The position numbers and the translations under genes were made by a program. DNA of 64,000 nucleotides from Hydrogenimonas sp. SS33. GTDB lineage: Bacteria; Campylobacterota; Campylobacteria; Campylobacterales; Hydrogenimonadaceae. Every line of letters starts with the position of its first letter. The first letter of the stretch is position 1. The stretch is taken from positions 248,001-312,000 of the forward strand of contig NZ_AP026369.1 of NCBI RefSeq assembly GCF_040436365.1, written 5' to 3'. The notes beneath the pieces are model-generated. The model made no database searches. It saw only the letters and a program-made list of their open reading frames with translations, and was not told where the DNA came from. Below, piece after piece: positions 25,439 to 34,045 of this stretch.

Positions 25439-26427
25439 TGTCGTCCCTTTCGATGCAGTCTTGTTTCGCCTTCGCCCGGCCCCTCCAGCACGGGGGCCTC
25501 TTTAAAAAGAAGGTCCCTGGGGCTCTGGCGAAGTGTCTCGATTTCGCTCTGAAGTTCGTATATCAGCGTCTGGGTGGCGTCGATCAGTGTATCAAAGCGT
25601 TGAAGGGTGGGGGTGAGCATCGTCTTGAAGTCGAATTCGCCCCCTTCCATTTTTTTGAGAAGGGTGGCGTTCACCGTTTCGAAAGCGTCGGCGCTTTGGC
25701 GGATGGAGCGCATGGTCAGGTTACCTTCTCTCCCCAGCTCCAACGAGACCTGCCGGATGGTGTCGGCGGTGGCGTAGAGTTCGTCGAGGCGGTCGGAAGC
25801 TTTGGCGAGGTTGGCCAGGGCCCTTTTGAAGTTGATCTCGTTCTCCGGGCTCAGAAGCCTGTTGAATCTTTCGGTCGCAGTGTCCAGGTGGTCGGCGATC
25901 TTTTCGATATGGGCGATCGTTTCGTCGTCGAGGGTTTGGTTGATCCGCTTGAAGGTTTCGGCCATGTTGACCGCCACTTCCGGCAGGGAATCCCCCAGTT
26001 TGCTCAAAGCCGAGGGGCGGGAGGGTATGACGGGAATCTTTCCCTTCTCCGTTTCGATCGGTTTGGCGCCGGCACGGCCGCCGCTGATCTCCACATAGGC
26101 GATGCCGGTGATCCCCTCCAATTTGAGCTGGGTGTACATCCCGCGGCGCACGATGAAATCGGCGGGCAGGTGGAGGGTGAGGCGCACATGGGTCGGGTTT
26201 TTTGGGTTGATGTGGATATCGGTCACTTTGCCGATCTCCACCCCCATATATTTGACGGCGCCGTCTTTTGGCAGGCCGGAGACCGATTCGAACATATAGG
26301 TATAGTAGTCTCTGTATTTGACTTTTTTGCCGTGGAATTCGCCCAGCCACAGTGTAAAAAGAACGGCACCTGCAGCAAGTACGATGACGAAAAGTCCGAC
26401 GATAAAGTAACTGGGGTTCCTCTCCAT
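25435..26427 (-). CDS. mlaD: MCE-domain protein, MlaD-like
   Basis: This periplasmic lipid-binding subunit of an Mla-type transporter has 330 aa from ATG 26427, forming a TGATG junction with the ATPase gene. An N-terminal membrane anchor (YFIVGLFVIVLAAGAVLFTLWL) is followed by the MCE domain (about residues 40-120: VSGLPKDGAVKYMGVEIGKV, GITGIAYVEISGG). A long helical C-terminal region (about 140-310) is predicted to form coiled coils. This is longer than E. coli MlaD and closer to other single-MCE proteins of epsilonproteobacteria. Confidence 0.92.
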   Translation of the reverse strand: MERNPSYFIVGLFVIVLAAGAVLFTLWLGEFHGKKVKYRDYYTYMFESVSGLPKDGAVKYMGVEIGKVTDIHINPKNPTHVRLTLHLPADFIVRRGMYTQLKLEGITGIAYVEISGGRAGAKPIETEKGKIPVIPSRPSALSKLGDSLPEVAVNMAETFKRINQTLDDETIAHIEKIADHLDTATERFNRLLSPENEINFKRALANLAKASDRLDELYATADTIRQVSLELGREGNLTMRSIRQSADAFETVNATLLKKMEGGEFDFKTMLTPTLQRFDTLIDATQTLIYELQSEIETLRQSPRDLLFKEAPVLEGPGEGETRLHRKGRQ

Positions 26428-27245
26428 CAACGCTCCTCTTTCCCGACATTTTCGTTACTACATATCGGCATTTTTTCCATCTTCATCGCTTCTATCCTCG
26501 CTTTCGCCCGTTTTCCTCCGAAAAATTCGTGGATGAAGGGGTGGTCGCTCTTCAGCACCTCCTCCAGGGTCCCCTCGGCCACCGCCTTTCCGTCACCCAG
26601 CACCGCCATGCGGTCGATGACGCCGAAAATGGTATCGATGTCGTGGGTGACCATGACGATAGTGAGGCCCAACAGGTCCCTCAGCTGCGTAATGAGGTCG
26701 TCGAAGGCTTCCGCACTCACCGGATCGAGCCCCGAAGTGGGTTCATCCAGGAAGAGGAGTCTGGGGTCCATCGCCAGCGCCCGGGCCAGGGCCGCCCGTT
26801 TGACCATACCGCCGCTCAGTTCCGCGGGGTAGAGCCTCCCCACATCGGGAGAGAGTCCCACCATCTCCAGCTTGGCAAAGACGATTCGCCGGATGGTCTT
26901 CTCCGACAGGCGGGTATATTCCCGCATCTGGATGGCGATATTGTCCGCCACGCTGAGGGAGGTGTAGAGGGCGCCGAACTGAAAGAGGACACCCCAGGCG
27001 CTCCGCAGTTTCTGGGCCTGCCTTTGGGAGATATGCAGCAGGTCGTGCCCCAGCACCCTGACACTCCCGCCCGAAGGGCGCAGGAGCATGATCATCTCCC
27101 GAAGCAGGGTGGTTTTGCCCGACCCGCTGCCGCCCAGCAGGCCGTAGATCTCCCCTTCGTAGACGGTCAGGTCGACCCCGTCGTGGACCGTTTTCCTGCC
27201 GAAACGGGTATGGATGCCGCGCATCTCGATGACCGGCTCTCTCAT
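26427..27245 (-). CDS. mlaF: MlaF-type ABC transporter ATP-binding protein
   Basis: This is the ATPase of the Mla/Mce lipid transporter, 272 aa from ATG 27245, which overlaps the permease stop by 4 bp. Walker A is GGSGSGKTT, LFQFGALYTSLSVADNI replaces the usual MlaF FQSGALFDS segment, the signature is LSGGMVKRAALARAL, and Walker B continues DEPTSGLDPVSAEAFD. A second, orphan MlaF-type ATPase lies at 6164-6925. The open frame extends upstream to about 28307, but that part runs antisense to codon structure of the permease and is not coding. Confidence 0.94.
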   Translation of the reverse strand: MREPVIEMRGIHTRFGRKTVHDGVDLTVYEGEIYGLLGGSGSGKTTLLREMIMLLRPSGGSVRVLGHDLLHISQRQAQKLRSAWGVLFQFGALYTSLSVADNIAIQMREYTRLSEKTIRRIVFAKLEMVGLSPDVGRLYPAELSGGMVKRAALARALAMDPRLLFLDEPTSGLDPVSAEAFDDLITQLRDLLGLTIVMVTHDIDTIFGVIDRMAVLGDGKAVAEGTLEEVLKSDHPFIHEFFGGKRAKARIEAMKMEKMPICSNENVGKEER

Positions 27246-28375
27246 ATGCCCAGCTCCGTGAAGATGACCGAAAAGAGGGCGTCGATGGCGACGACCAGAA
27301 AGATGGCGTTGACGACGCTCATGGTGGTGTAGCGGCCGATGCTTTCGGTGTTGCCCGCCACTTCGAAGCCTCGGAAGCAGCCGATGGCGGCAATGATGAA
27401 GGCGAAGAAAGGGGCCTTGACGAGCCCTACGATGTAGTGGCGCACATCCACGGCGCTCTGGAGCCGCTCCGTGAACTGGGCCGGGTTGATCCCCAGCTGC
27501 GTCTTGGCGATGATCATGCCGGCGTAGATGCCGATGATGTCGGCGAAAAAGATGAGCAGGGGCAGGGCGACGATCAGGGCGAAAATGCGGGGCAGGACGA
27601 TGAAACGGAAAATTTCGAACCCCATCGTCTTCATGGCGTCGATCTCTTCGGTAATCTTCATCACCCCGATCTGGGCCGTGTAGGAGGAGCCGGTACGGCC
27701 CGCGACGATGATGGAGGTAATCAGAGGCGCCAGTTCCCTGGGAATGGAGATGCCGATCATGTCGACGATGAAGATGTTGGCCCCGTACTTTTCGAGCTGC
27801 ACGCCGCTTTGGTAGGCGACGACGATTCCCACCAGAAAAGAGCTGAGGGCGACGATGGGGAGGGCGGTGACCCCCGCCTTGTAGATGTTGGCCGAGGTCT
27901 CCTTGATGCGGATGGCGGCGGGATGCAGCAGGCTTCGGAAAAAGGCGAGGGTGACGGCGCCGAGAAAATTGAGAAAGAGCAGGGAGTCGTTGACGATGGA
28001 GAGGGCTGCCTCTCCAATCTTTTCGACGAAAGCGGCGAAGGGATGCCAGAAACCGGTCCGTTTTTCGGGCAGCGGAACTTCGTAACGCCGTACCAGCCTG
28101 TACATGCGGCAAAACTCCCGGGAGGCGTGGCGGTATCTGGGGCGCAGCGGCGCCCTCTCCTCCCTGATGGAGAGAAAGAGGATCATCCCCGCCGTGTCGA
28201 CACTTTCGATGCCGGAGAGGTCGAAAAGGAGTGTTTTCCACCGTTTCAGCGTCGGAGCCAGGCGGTGCCACTCCGCCTCGATGCGGTCGAGCCGGTCGAC
28301 CTGCCATCTCCCCCGGGCATGGACGATCAGGGTATCGTCACGGGAATCGACATGAAAGAAGGTTCCGTTTTTCAT
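27242..28375 (-). CDS. mlaE: MlaE family permease with N-terminal STAS domain
   Basis: This is the membrane permease of the Mla/Mce lipid transporter. From ATG 28375 it has 377 aa; an in-frame TTG at 28411 would add 12 residues, and neither has a clear ribosome site. Residues 1-95 form a STAS domain (LLFDLSGIESVDTAGMILFL). The MlaE core follows with several membrane segments and the signature EKYGANIFIVDMIGISIPREL and APLITSIIVAGRTGSSYTA. STAS-MlaE fusions are common outside E. coli. It is the first gene of the operon. Confidence 0.93.
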   Translation of the reverse strand: MKNGTFFHVDSRDDTLIVHARGRWQVDRLDRIEAEWHRLAPTLKRWKTLLFDLSGIESVDTAGMILFLSIREERAPLRPRYRHASREFCRMYRLVRRYEVPLPEKRTGFWHPFAAFVEKIGEAALSIVNDSLLFLNFLGAVTLAFFRSLLHPAAIRIKETSANIYKAGVTALPIVALSSFLVGIVVAYQSGVQLEKYGANIFIVDMIGISIPRELAPLITSIIVAGRTGSSYTAQIGVMKITEEIDAMKTMGFEIFRFIVLPRIFALIVALPLLIFFADIIGIYAGMIIAKTQLGINPAQFTERLQSAVDVRHYIVGLVKAPFFAFIIAAIGCFRGFEVAGNTESIGRYTTMSVVNAIFLVVAIDALFSVIFTELGI

Positions 28376-28513
28376 AAGGAGATTGTATCGCAGTTGGCCG
28401 ATTTTACGCAAAGTATGGGCAAACCACTTTTTTCTCCATGACCTGATTCAATCTGATTTTAATCAAGGAGCCGATAAAATAGCCCATCATTCAAGGGTGC
28501 CTAGTTAAGAACT

Positions 28514-28631
28514 GACGTTACGCAAAAGACGTAACGTCCTCTCGAAATCTACGATTTTGTAGCTTTAGGGGGGTGCAGGGGACGGCCGGTCCCCGCCAAA
28601 GCTTGGGCTTTGCTCAAGCTTTGCGTAACGT
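28514..28631 (-). repeat. dispersed structured repeat, copy B (opposite orientation to copy A)
   Basis: The ends GACGTTACGCAAAA (28514-28527) and TTTGCGTAACGT (28620-28631) are inverted repeats. Internal hairpins on the + strand are AAATC-TAC-GATTT (28545-28557), GGGGAC-GGCCG-GTCCCC (28578-28594) and AAAGCTTG-GGCTTTGCT-CAAGCTTT (28598-28622). Stem sequences differ from the copy at 51.2 kb while loops are kept. It sits between the mlaE start and the S4 gene. Confidence 0.85.
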
Positions 28632-28658
28632 ATAAGAGGTGCCCTCAGGAGCGGTCCA

Positions 28659-28907
28659 TTGCGTGTCGACAAATACCTAAGCAGCGTCAACCTGGTGAAG
28701 CGGCGTACCATCGCCCAGGACATGGTCAAAAGCGGAGTCGTTTTCATCAACGAAACGGCGGCGAAACCGAGCAAAGAGGTGAAAGTGGGAGACATTATAG
28801 AAATCCGCTATCTGAAGGGACCGAAGAGGTACGAGGTCCTGAAGATCCCGACGACCAAGACCATTCCCAAAAGTGCGAAAGACGAGTATGTCAAGGAGCT
28901 TGCATGA
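28659..28907 (+). CDS. S4-domain RNA-binding protein
   Basis: This 82 aa protein starts at TTG 28659, with AGGAG 7 nt upstream. It consists almost wholly of one S4 domain: MRVDKYLSSVNLVKRRTIAQDMVKSGVVFINETAAKPSKEVKVGDIIEI. Proteins of this size (HslR/YlmH-like or RqcP-like) bind structured RNA such as stalled 50S-peptidyl-tRNA. No further domain is present, so RqcP (ribosome quality control) is possible but not provable here. It overlaps trpD by 4 bp and is preceded by repeat copy B. Confidence 0.88.
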   Translation: MRVDKYLSSVNLVKRRTIAQDMVKSGVVFINETAAKPSKEVKVGDIIEIRYLKGPKRYEVLKIPTTKTIPKSAKDEYVKELA

Positions 28908-29887
28908 CCTATGAAGAGGCAAAAACCGCTTTCGAGCGGCTCTTTTCGGGGCTGATGGATGAGGAGGAAGCCAGAGCGCTGCTCATTCAGATGCACGAGC
29001 GGGGCGAAACGACCGACGAGATCGCCGCGGCCGCGGAGACGATGCGGCGCTACAGCATCAAACTCCCCGTCCCCGATGACCTGCGCCCCAAACTGATCGA
29101 CAACTGCGGTACCGGCGGGGACAAAAGCGGCAGCTTCAACATCTCCACCACCGTTTCCATCCTGCTGGCGGGTGCGGGCTGCTATGTGGCCAAACACGGC
29201 AACCGCTCCATTACCAGCAAATCGGGAAGCGCCGACATGCTGGAGAAACTGGGGGTACGGCTCGACCTGACGCCGGAAAAACAGGTCGAGATGCTGCAGG
29301 AGTGCGGTTTCACCTTCATCTTCGCCATTCACCATCACCCCGCCATGCGTTTCGTGATGCCGATACGAAAATCGATTCCCCATCGCACCATCTTCAACAT
29401 ACTGGGCCCCCTGACCAATCCTGCCGGCGTCGAAAAGCAGTTCATCGGCGTCTTCGACCCCCACTTCGTCTCCCGCATCGCCAAGGCGCTGAAGCGTCTG
29501 GGAAGCCGGCGGGCCATGGTGGTCAGCAGCCGGGACGGGCTGGACGAGATCTCCCTGGGAGCCCCCACCGACGCGGCGCTGCTGGAAGAGGGGAATCTGG
29601 AGCTGCGGACCATCGACCCCCTCGACCTGGGAATCGAACGGGCACCCCTGAAGGCGGTTGCCGGAGGGGATGCCGAAACCAACGCCAGGATCACCCGGGA
29701 GATTCTCTCCGGGAGCGTGACCGGGCCGAAACGGGATATCGTACTCGTCAATGCCGCCGGGGCCCTGGTGGTGGACGGCAGGGCGAAGTCGCTGGAAGAG
29801 GGACTGGCCATCGCCGCCGAGACCATCGACTCGGGCCGGGCACTCTCGGCGCTGGAAAAGATTGTCGAGGTCTCCAACCGCCTATGA
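28904..29887 (+). CDS. trpD: anthranilate phosphoribosyltransferase
   Basis: TrpD transfers phosphoribosyl from PRPP to anthranilate in tryptophan synthesis. The protein has 327 aa from ATG 28904, which overlaps the S4 gene (ATGA). Signature stretches are LIDNCGTGGDKSGSFNISTTVSILLAGAG (PRPP binding) and KHGNRSITSKSGSADMLEKLG. FTFIFAIHHHPAMRFVMPIRK and RTIFNILGPLTNPA complete the family pattern. It is separated from other trp genes, which are not in the window, as is usual for scattered trp genes in Campylobacterota. Confidence 0.96.
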   Translation: MTYEEAKTAFERLFSGLMDEEEARALLIQMHERGETTDEIAAAAETMRRYSIKLPVPDDLRPKLIDNCGTGGDKSGSFNISTTVSILLAGAGCYVAKHGNRSITSKSGSADMLEKLGVRLDLTPEKQVEMLQECGFTFIFAIHHHPAMRFVMPIRKSIPHRTIFNILGPLTNPAGVEKQFIGVFDPHFVSRIAKALKRLGSRRAMVVSSRDGLDEISLGAPTDAALLEEGNLELRTIDPLDLGIERAPLKAVAGGDAETNARITREILSGSVTGPKRDIVLVNAAGALVVDGRAKSLEEGLAIAAETIDSGRALSALEKIVEVSNRL

Positions 29888-30303
29888 GAAAGTGTTTCGA
29901 ATCGGACCTGGAGCATCTGGAGGAGACGGCGGCCAAAATCGCCCCGCTGCTGCCCGAAAACGGCGTCGTCTTTCTGCGGGGCGACCTGGCGGCGGGAAAG
30001 ACGACGCTGGTGAAAGCCCTGGCGAAGGCGAAAGGGTGTGCCGATGAGGTCACCTCTCCCACCTTCTCTATCCAGCAGATCTACGACGGCGGGGTCGCCC
30101 ACTACGATCTCTACCAGTGCCCCAACGAGAAGTTCGTCGAAATGGGGCTGCTTGAGAGCCTGGAAGCGCCGGGGTGGCACCTGATCGAGTGGGGTGACGA
30201 AGCGCTGGAGAATTTTCTGAAAGCCCACGGCTTCGAGACGGCGGTCGTGACCATCGTCCCGACTTTCTCCGGACGGCGATACGAGGTGACGACCGATGCA
30301 TGA
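29884..30303 (+). CDS. tsaE: tRNA threonylcarbamoyladenosine biosynthesis ATPase TsaE
   Basis: TsaE is the small ATPase that works with TsaB and TsaD to make t6A37 in ANN-decoding tRNAs. The protein has 139 aa from ATG 29884, coupled to trpD by an ATGA overlap. Walker A is GDLAAGKTTLVKALAKA. The family motif TSPTFSIQQIYDGGVAHYDLYQ follows, then a C-terminal HLIEWGD. Its length is in the usual range. The end overlaps lptB by 8 bp. Confidence 0.94.
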   Translation: MRKCFESDLEHLEETAAKIAPLLPENGVVFLRGDLAAGKTTLVKALAKAKGCADEVTSPTFSIQQIYDGGVAHYDLYQCPNEKFVEMGLLESLEAPGWHLIEWGDEALENFLKAHGFETAVVTIVPTFSGRRYEVTTDA

Positions 30304-31018
30304 ACTCAAAGCCGAAAAACTGGTCAAGACGATCCGCCGCCATCCCATCGTCAAGGGGGTTTCCCTCTCCCTGAAGACCAAGGAAGTGGTGGGGCTGCTG
30401 GGGCCCAACGGCGCCGGAAAGACCACCACCTTCTATATGATCTGCGGCCTCATTCCCGTCACCGAAGGGCAGGTGACGATCGACGGGACCGATATTACCA
30501 AAGAACCCCTGCACCTGCGGGCGAAACGGGGCATCGGCTACCTGCCCCAGGAGTCGAGCATCTTCAAGGAGCTGACGGTCGAGGAGAACCTCCTCATCGC
30601 CGCCGAAGCGGCGAAGCTCGACAAGGAGAGCGCCGCCAAGCGTATCGAAAATCTGCTGGAGCTCTTCAACATCGAACCGATACGCAACCGCAAGGGGATC
30701 CGCCTCAGCGGGGGAGAACGGCGCCGGACGGAGATCGCCCGGGCGCTGGTGAGCAAACCCAAATTTCTTCTGCTGGACGAACCCTTCGCCGGGGTCGACC
30801 CGATCGCCGTCATCGACATCCAGAATGTCATCAGGCAGCTGCTTGACCTGGAGATCGGCGTACTGATCACCGACCACAACGTACGGGAGACCCTGGGCAT
30901 CTGCCACCGCGCCTACGTGATGCACCACGGCGAACTGATGGCGGAGGGGAGCACCGAAGAGATCGCCAGGCACCCCGACGTCATCAAACACTACCTGGGA
31001 GAGCATTTCACTCTATGA
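30296..31018 (+). CDS. lptB: LPS export ABC transporter ATP-binding protein
   Basis: LptB powers LptFG extraction of lipopolysaccharide from the inner membrane to the Lpt bridge. The protein has 240 aa. Walker A is GPNGAGKTT, the signature is LSGGERRRTEIARAL, and Walker B with the D-loop is LLLDEPFAGVDPIAV. GIGYLPQESSIFKELTVEENL is the hallmark LptB Q-loop. It overlaps tsaE and rpoN (ATGA); the lptB-rpoN order is widely conserved in Proteobacteria and Campylobacterota. Confidence 0.96.
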   Translation: MHELKAEKLVKTIRRHPIVKGVSLSLKTKEVVGLLGPNGAGKTTTFYMICGLIPVTEGQVTIDGTDITKEPLHLRAKRGIGYLPQESSIFKELTVEENLLIAAEAAKLDKESAAKRIENLLELFNIEPIRNRKGIRLSGGERRRTEIARALVSKPKFLLLDEPFAGVDPIAVIDIQNVIRQLLDLEIGVLITDHNVRETLGICHRAYVMHHGELMAEGSTEEIARHPDVIKHYLGEHFTL

Positions 31019-32286
31019 GACTCCGCCAGACGCAGAGGTCCGGGCTCAAGACGAAGCTCTCCAGTACCCTGCGAAGCTGGCTTCCCATCCTGCAGGCAGG
31101 CCTCGACGAGCTCGAAGAGCAGCTTCGGGCCTACGAAGCCGAGAACCCCTATATGCAGGTGCGTTCCGGTTTCGAGAGCGCCGTCTCCCCCCATTCTCCC
31201 CCTCCCAAAACGCAGCCGACCCGATTCGACGGGGAGAGGTCGAGCCGCAGCGATACCATCGAAGCCCTGACGCTCCATGAAAAGTCGCTCTACGAAGTGC
31301 TGGGCGAGCAGGTCAATGCGCCGCTCTTTCCCACCCCGCGCAGCGAAGCGGCCGCCTATGCCATCATCGAACGGCTCGACCACGAGGGCTATTTCGACGG
31401 GGAGATTGCCGAAGTGGCTGAGAGTGCCGGCATGAGCCCCGAAGAGGCGGAACGCATCCGGCAGCGTTTCGCCTATCTGGAACCGGCGGGGGTCGGCGCC
31501 AGGGACCCTGCGGAGGCGATGCGTTTCCAGCTTCGCCAGAGCGGCCTGGAAGAGCCGCTCTACTCCTTCGTCGAAACCCTTCTCGATCACTTCGACTCCC
31601 TCGCGACCTTCAGGAAAGAGCCGCTCTACGAAGAGGCCATGGCCGCGATACGCCGCTTCCGGGTTCCCCCCGCCATCGATTTTCTGGAAGAGTTCCCCGC
31701 CGCGGTGCCCGACCTGGTCATCACCCGCCACAGGGAAGGGATCGAAGTTTACATCAACGACGACTACTATCCCGATATCGAGATCGAAACCCCCGACATC
31801 GACCACCGTTACGTCAAAAAGAAGATCAAGGAGGCGCGGGACCTGATCGATGCGCTGAATATGCGCAAAGCGACCCTCTACAAGATCGGGCTGATGATCG
31901 TGGAGTTCCAGTACGACTTCTTCCAGGGCGGCGACATCCGCCCCATGACACTCAAGGACATCGCCGACGAATTCGACCACAACCCCTCCACGATCTCCCG
32001 TGCCATCGCCAACAAATACCTGATGTGCGACCGGGGGATTTTCCCCATGAAAGCCTTCTTCACCCAGGGGCTCGACGAGGAGGTGAGCAACGCCTCCATC
32101 AAGGAGTTCATCGCCGACGCCATCGCGCAGGAGGATAGGGAAAAGCCTCTGAGCGACCAGAAACTGCTGGAGATGGTGGAGGCGAAATTCGGCGTCAAGA
32201 TGGTGCGCCGCACCATCACCAAATACCGCAAACAGATGCGGATCGGCGGTTCCAGTGAGCGCAAACGTTTCTACAGGCTTGCGTGA
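31015..32286 (+). CDS. rpoN: RNA polymerase sigma-54 factor
   Basis: Sigma-54 directs RNA polymerase to -24/-12 promoters. In Campylobacterota it drives flagellar hook and filament-related genes, among others. The protein has 423 aa. The N-terminal activator-contact region is present as LSSTLRSWLPILQAGLDELEEQL, although shorter in Gln than usual. The core-binding domain follows, then the HTH (MTLKDIADEFDHNPSTISRAIANKY) and the C-terminal RpoN box VRRTITKYRKQMRI. It overlaps lptB by 4 bp and TIGR02757 by about 8 bp. Confidence 0.95.
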   Translation: MRLRQTQRSGLKTKLSSTLRSWLPILQAGLDELEEQLRAYEAENPYMQVRSGFESAVSPHSPPPKTQPTRFDGERSSRSDTIEALTLHEKSLYEVLGEQVNAPLFPTPRSEAAAYAIIERLDHEGYFDGEIAEVAESAGMSPEEAERIRQRFAYLEPAGVGARDPAEAMRFQLRQSGLEEPLYSFVETLLDHFDSLATFRKEPLYEEAMAAIRRFRVPPAIDFLEEFPAAVPDLVITRHREGIEVYINDDYYPDIEIETPDIDHRYVKKKIKEARDLIDALNMRKATLYKIGLMIVEFQYDFFQGGDIRPMTLKDIADEFDHNPSTISRAIANKYLMCDRGIFPMKAFFTQGLDEEVSNASIKEFIADAIAQEDREKPLSDQKLLEMVEAKFGVKMVRRTITKYRKQMRIGGSSERKRFYRLA

Positions 32287-33019
32287 GCGGCTGGAGGCGG
32301 AAGCCGCGAAACGCAACGACCTTGACGAACTCTCTTCGGGTCGCCCCGACCCTCTGATGGTGGCCCGGAAACTCGGTGACGACCGCGCCGTTTTGCTCTG
32401 TGCGCTTTTCGGCTACGGCAATGCGGGAAATATCGTCGCCTTTCTGGAGAGCCTCGATTTCTCTTTGCTGGAGCGGGGGGAAGGAGAGATCGCCCGAAGA
32501 TTGCAAAACAGCTACTACCGTTTTCAAAATCGCGACGACGTGATACAGGCTTTCGTGACCCTCTCCAGAGTGGAGCGGGGGGAGCTCAAAAGCCTCTTTC
32601 TGGAGGGGTACCACAGGGAGGGGCAGGTGATCGACGGGGTCTTCGGAATTCTCCATGCCCTCTACGGGCGCAATGGCTACCGAAGCCGTGGCTACCGCTT
32701 CCTTTTCGGAACGCTTCCCGAAGATGGAAGGCCCAAGAGCCCCTACAAACGGTGGATGATGTTCCTTCGATGGATGGTTCGCAAAGATGCCCTGGACCTG
32801 GGAAGGTGGCCGGAGGTTTCCAGGAAGGACCTGGTCATTCCCCTTGATACCCATACCTTCCATGTGGGCCTCAAAACGGGGCTGCTTAGGCGCAAAACCT
32901 ACGACTGGAAGGCGGCCCTGGAGCTGACGGAACACCTCAGGGGTTTCGATCCCGAAGATCCGGTCCGCTACGATTTCGCCCTCTACCGGATGGGGCAGGA
33001 GGGGGTTCTCGGCCGTTAG
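32279..33019 (+). CDS. TIGR02757 (DUF2400) family protein
   Basis: This protein has about 246 aa if it starts at TTG 32279; an in-frame GTG at 32255 would deepen overlap with rpoN. RNDLDELSSGRPDPLMVARKLGDDRAVLLCALFGYGNAGNIVAFLESL is the characteristic N-terminus of TIGR02757. Later FLRWMVRKDALDLGRWPEV and LVIPLDTHTFHVG are family stretches. Function is unknown; the fold is thought to be helical, related to DNA glycosylases. The stop codon TAG lies inside the first TTAGTCG heptamer unit of the following repeat. Confidence 0.85.
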   Translation: MRERLEAEAAKRNDLDELSSGRPDPLMVARKLGDDRAVLLCALFGYGNAGNIVAFLESLDFSLLERGEGEIARRLQNSYYRFQNRDDVIQAFVTLSRVERGELKSLFLEGYHREGQVIDGVFGILHALYGRNGYRSRGYRFLFGTLPEDGRPKSPYKRWMMFLRWMVRKDALDLGRWPEVSRKDLVIPLDTHTFHVGLKTGLLRRKTYDWKAALELTEHLRGFDPEDPVRYDFALYRMGQEGVLGR

Positions 33020-33250
33020 TCGTTGGTCGTTGGTCGTTGGTCGTTGGAACAGGGCTTCGCCCCTCTTTGTTTTCAGTTTTCAGTTTTTAGTTTTAGGGCA
33101 TTGGGCATTGACGAGTGTTGAGAATGATTCTCGGTTTAAAATTTTGTAGAGTTGACAAAAATCCTTGACAAGCAATTTAAAATCAGCTTTGCTGATACTA
33201 CCCACTACCCACTACCCACTACCCACTACCCACTACCCACTACCCACTAC
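33016..33250. repeat. composite intergenic repeat 2 with heptamer arrays at both ends
   Basis: The 329 bp gap before atpB begins with TTAGTCG and three TTGGTCG units (33016-33043). It continues with GAACAGGGCTTCGCCCCTCTTTG-like hairpin, GCATTGGGC, AGAATGATTCT, TTGACAAAAATCCTTGACAA and the hairpin ATCAGC-TTT-GCTGAT. It ends with seven CTACCCA units (33198-33246). Order and sequence of these motifs match the copy at 24434-24839, but the terminal heptamer differs and the palindrome is missing. 33251-33348 holds only the atpB leader. Confidence 0.85.
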
Positions 33251-33348
33251 TATATTTCAATCCCGACGACAAAAAAAAGAGCACGTTAAAGCCCGATTAA
33301 ACGTCCTTGTGTTAAAATCGCAAAACTCTATGCAAAAGGACGTTGGAC

Positions 33349-34032
33349 ATGGAAGGTCGCATCTTCACCTTTTTGGGGCTGATTTCTGAAAATCACTCCT
33401 TTCTTTTCGCTGCCCACTACATTCTCGCCGCTATTCTGGCCCTGGTGGTCGCCCGCATGGCGACCAAGCAGATGAAACTGGTTCCCACCGGTGCCCAGAA
33501 TGTGATGGAAGCCTATCTGGAAGGAATCGTCGCTATGGGACGCGACGTCATCGGCGAAAGCAATGCCCGCAAATACCTCCCCCTCGTCGCCACCATCGGC
33601 CTCATCGTCTTCTTCTCCAACCTGATGGAAATCATCCCTGGTTTCGAGCCGCCGTCGGGCAACATCAACATGACGCTGACTCTGGCGCTCATCGTCTTTC
33701 TCTACTACAACTTCGAGGGTATCCGCAAAAACGGATTCATCCACTATTTCGCCCACTTCGCCGGACCCGTCAAATGGCTTTCGCCCCTGATGTTCCCCAT
33801 CGAGATCGTCTCCCACATCAGCCGCATCATCTCCCTCTCTTTCCGACTCTTTGGTAACATCAAAGGGGATGACCTCTTCGTCATGGTACTGCTGCTGCTC
33901 GTGCCCTGGATCGTTCCCGTTCCCGGCTTTATGCTGATGGGCTTCTCCGCCATTCTGCAGACCTTCATTTTCATGATTCTGACCTATGTCTACCTGGCGG
34001 GAGCGGTGATGCTCGAAGAGGAATCTCTCTGA
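33349..34032 (+). CDS. atpB: ATP synthase F0 subunit a
   Basis: Subunit a forms the proton half-channels of the F0 stator next to the c-ring. The protein has 227 aa from ATG 33349. It has five or six membrane segments; the essential arginine lies in [15 protein letters not shown], and the C-terminal [18 protein letters not shown] helix holds the usual Gln and Tyr residues. Other F0F1 genes are not in the window. In Campylobacterota atpB is often apart from the F1 genes. It is preceded by composite repeat 2. Confidence 0.95.
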   Translation: MEGRIFTFLGLISENHSFLFAAHYILAAILALVVARMATKQMKLVPTGAQNVMEAYLEGIVAMGRDVIGESNARKYLPLVATIGLIVFFSNLMEIIPGFEPPSGNINMTLTLALIVFLYYNFEGIRKNGFIHYFAHFAGPVKWLSPLMFPIEIVSHISRIISLSFRLFGNIKGDDLFVMVLLLLVPWIVPVPGFMLMGFSAILQTFIFMILTYVYLAGAVMLEEESL

Positions 34033-34045
34033 TACCGGGCCATCG

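Noticed and set aside
26427-28307. MlaF gene extended upstream to 626 codons
   Set aside because: The part above 27245 is out of frame with, and inside, the mlaE gene and has Arg/His-rich shadow composition; the real start is ATG 27245.
33198-33250. Heptamer arrays as CRISPR
   Set aside because: Units are 7 bp and contiguous with no spacers; no cas genes are nearby.
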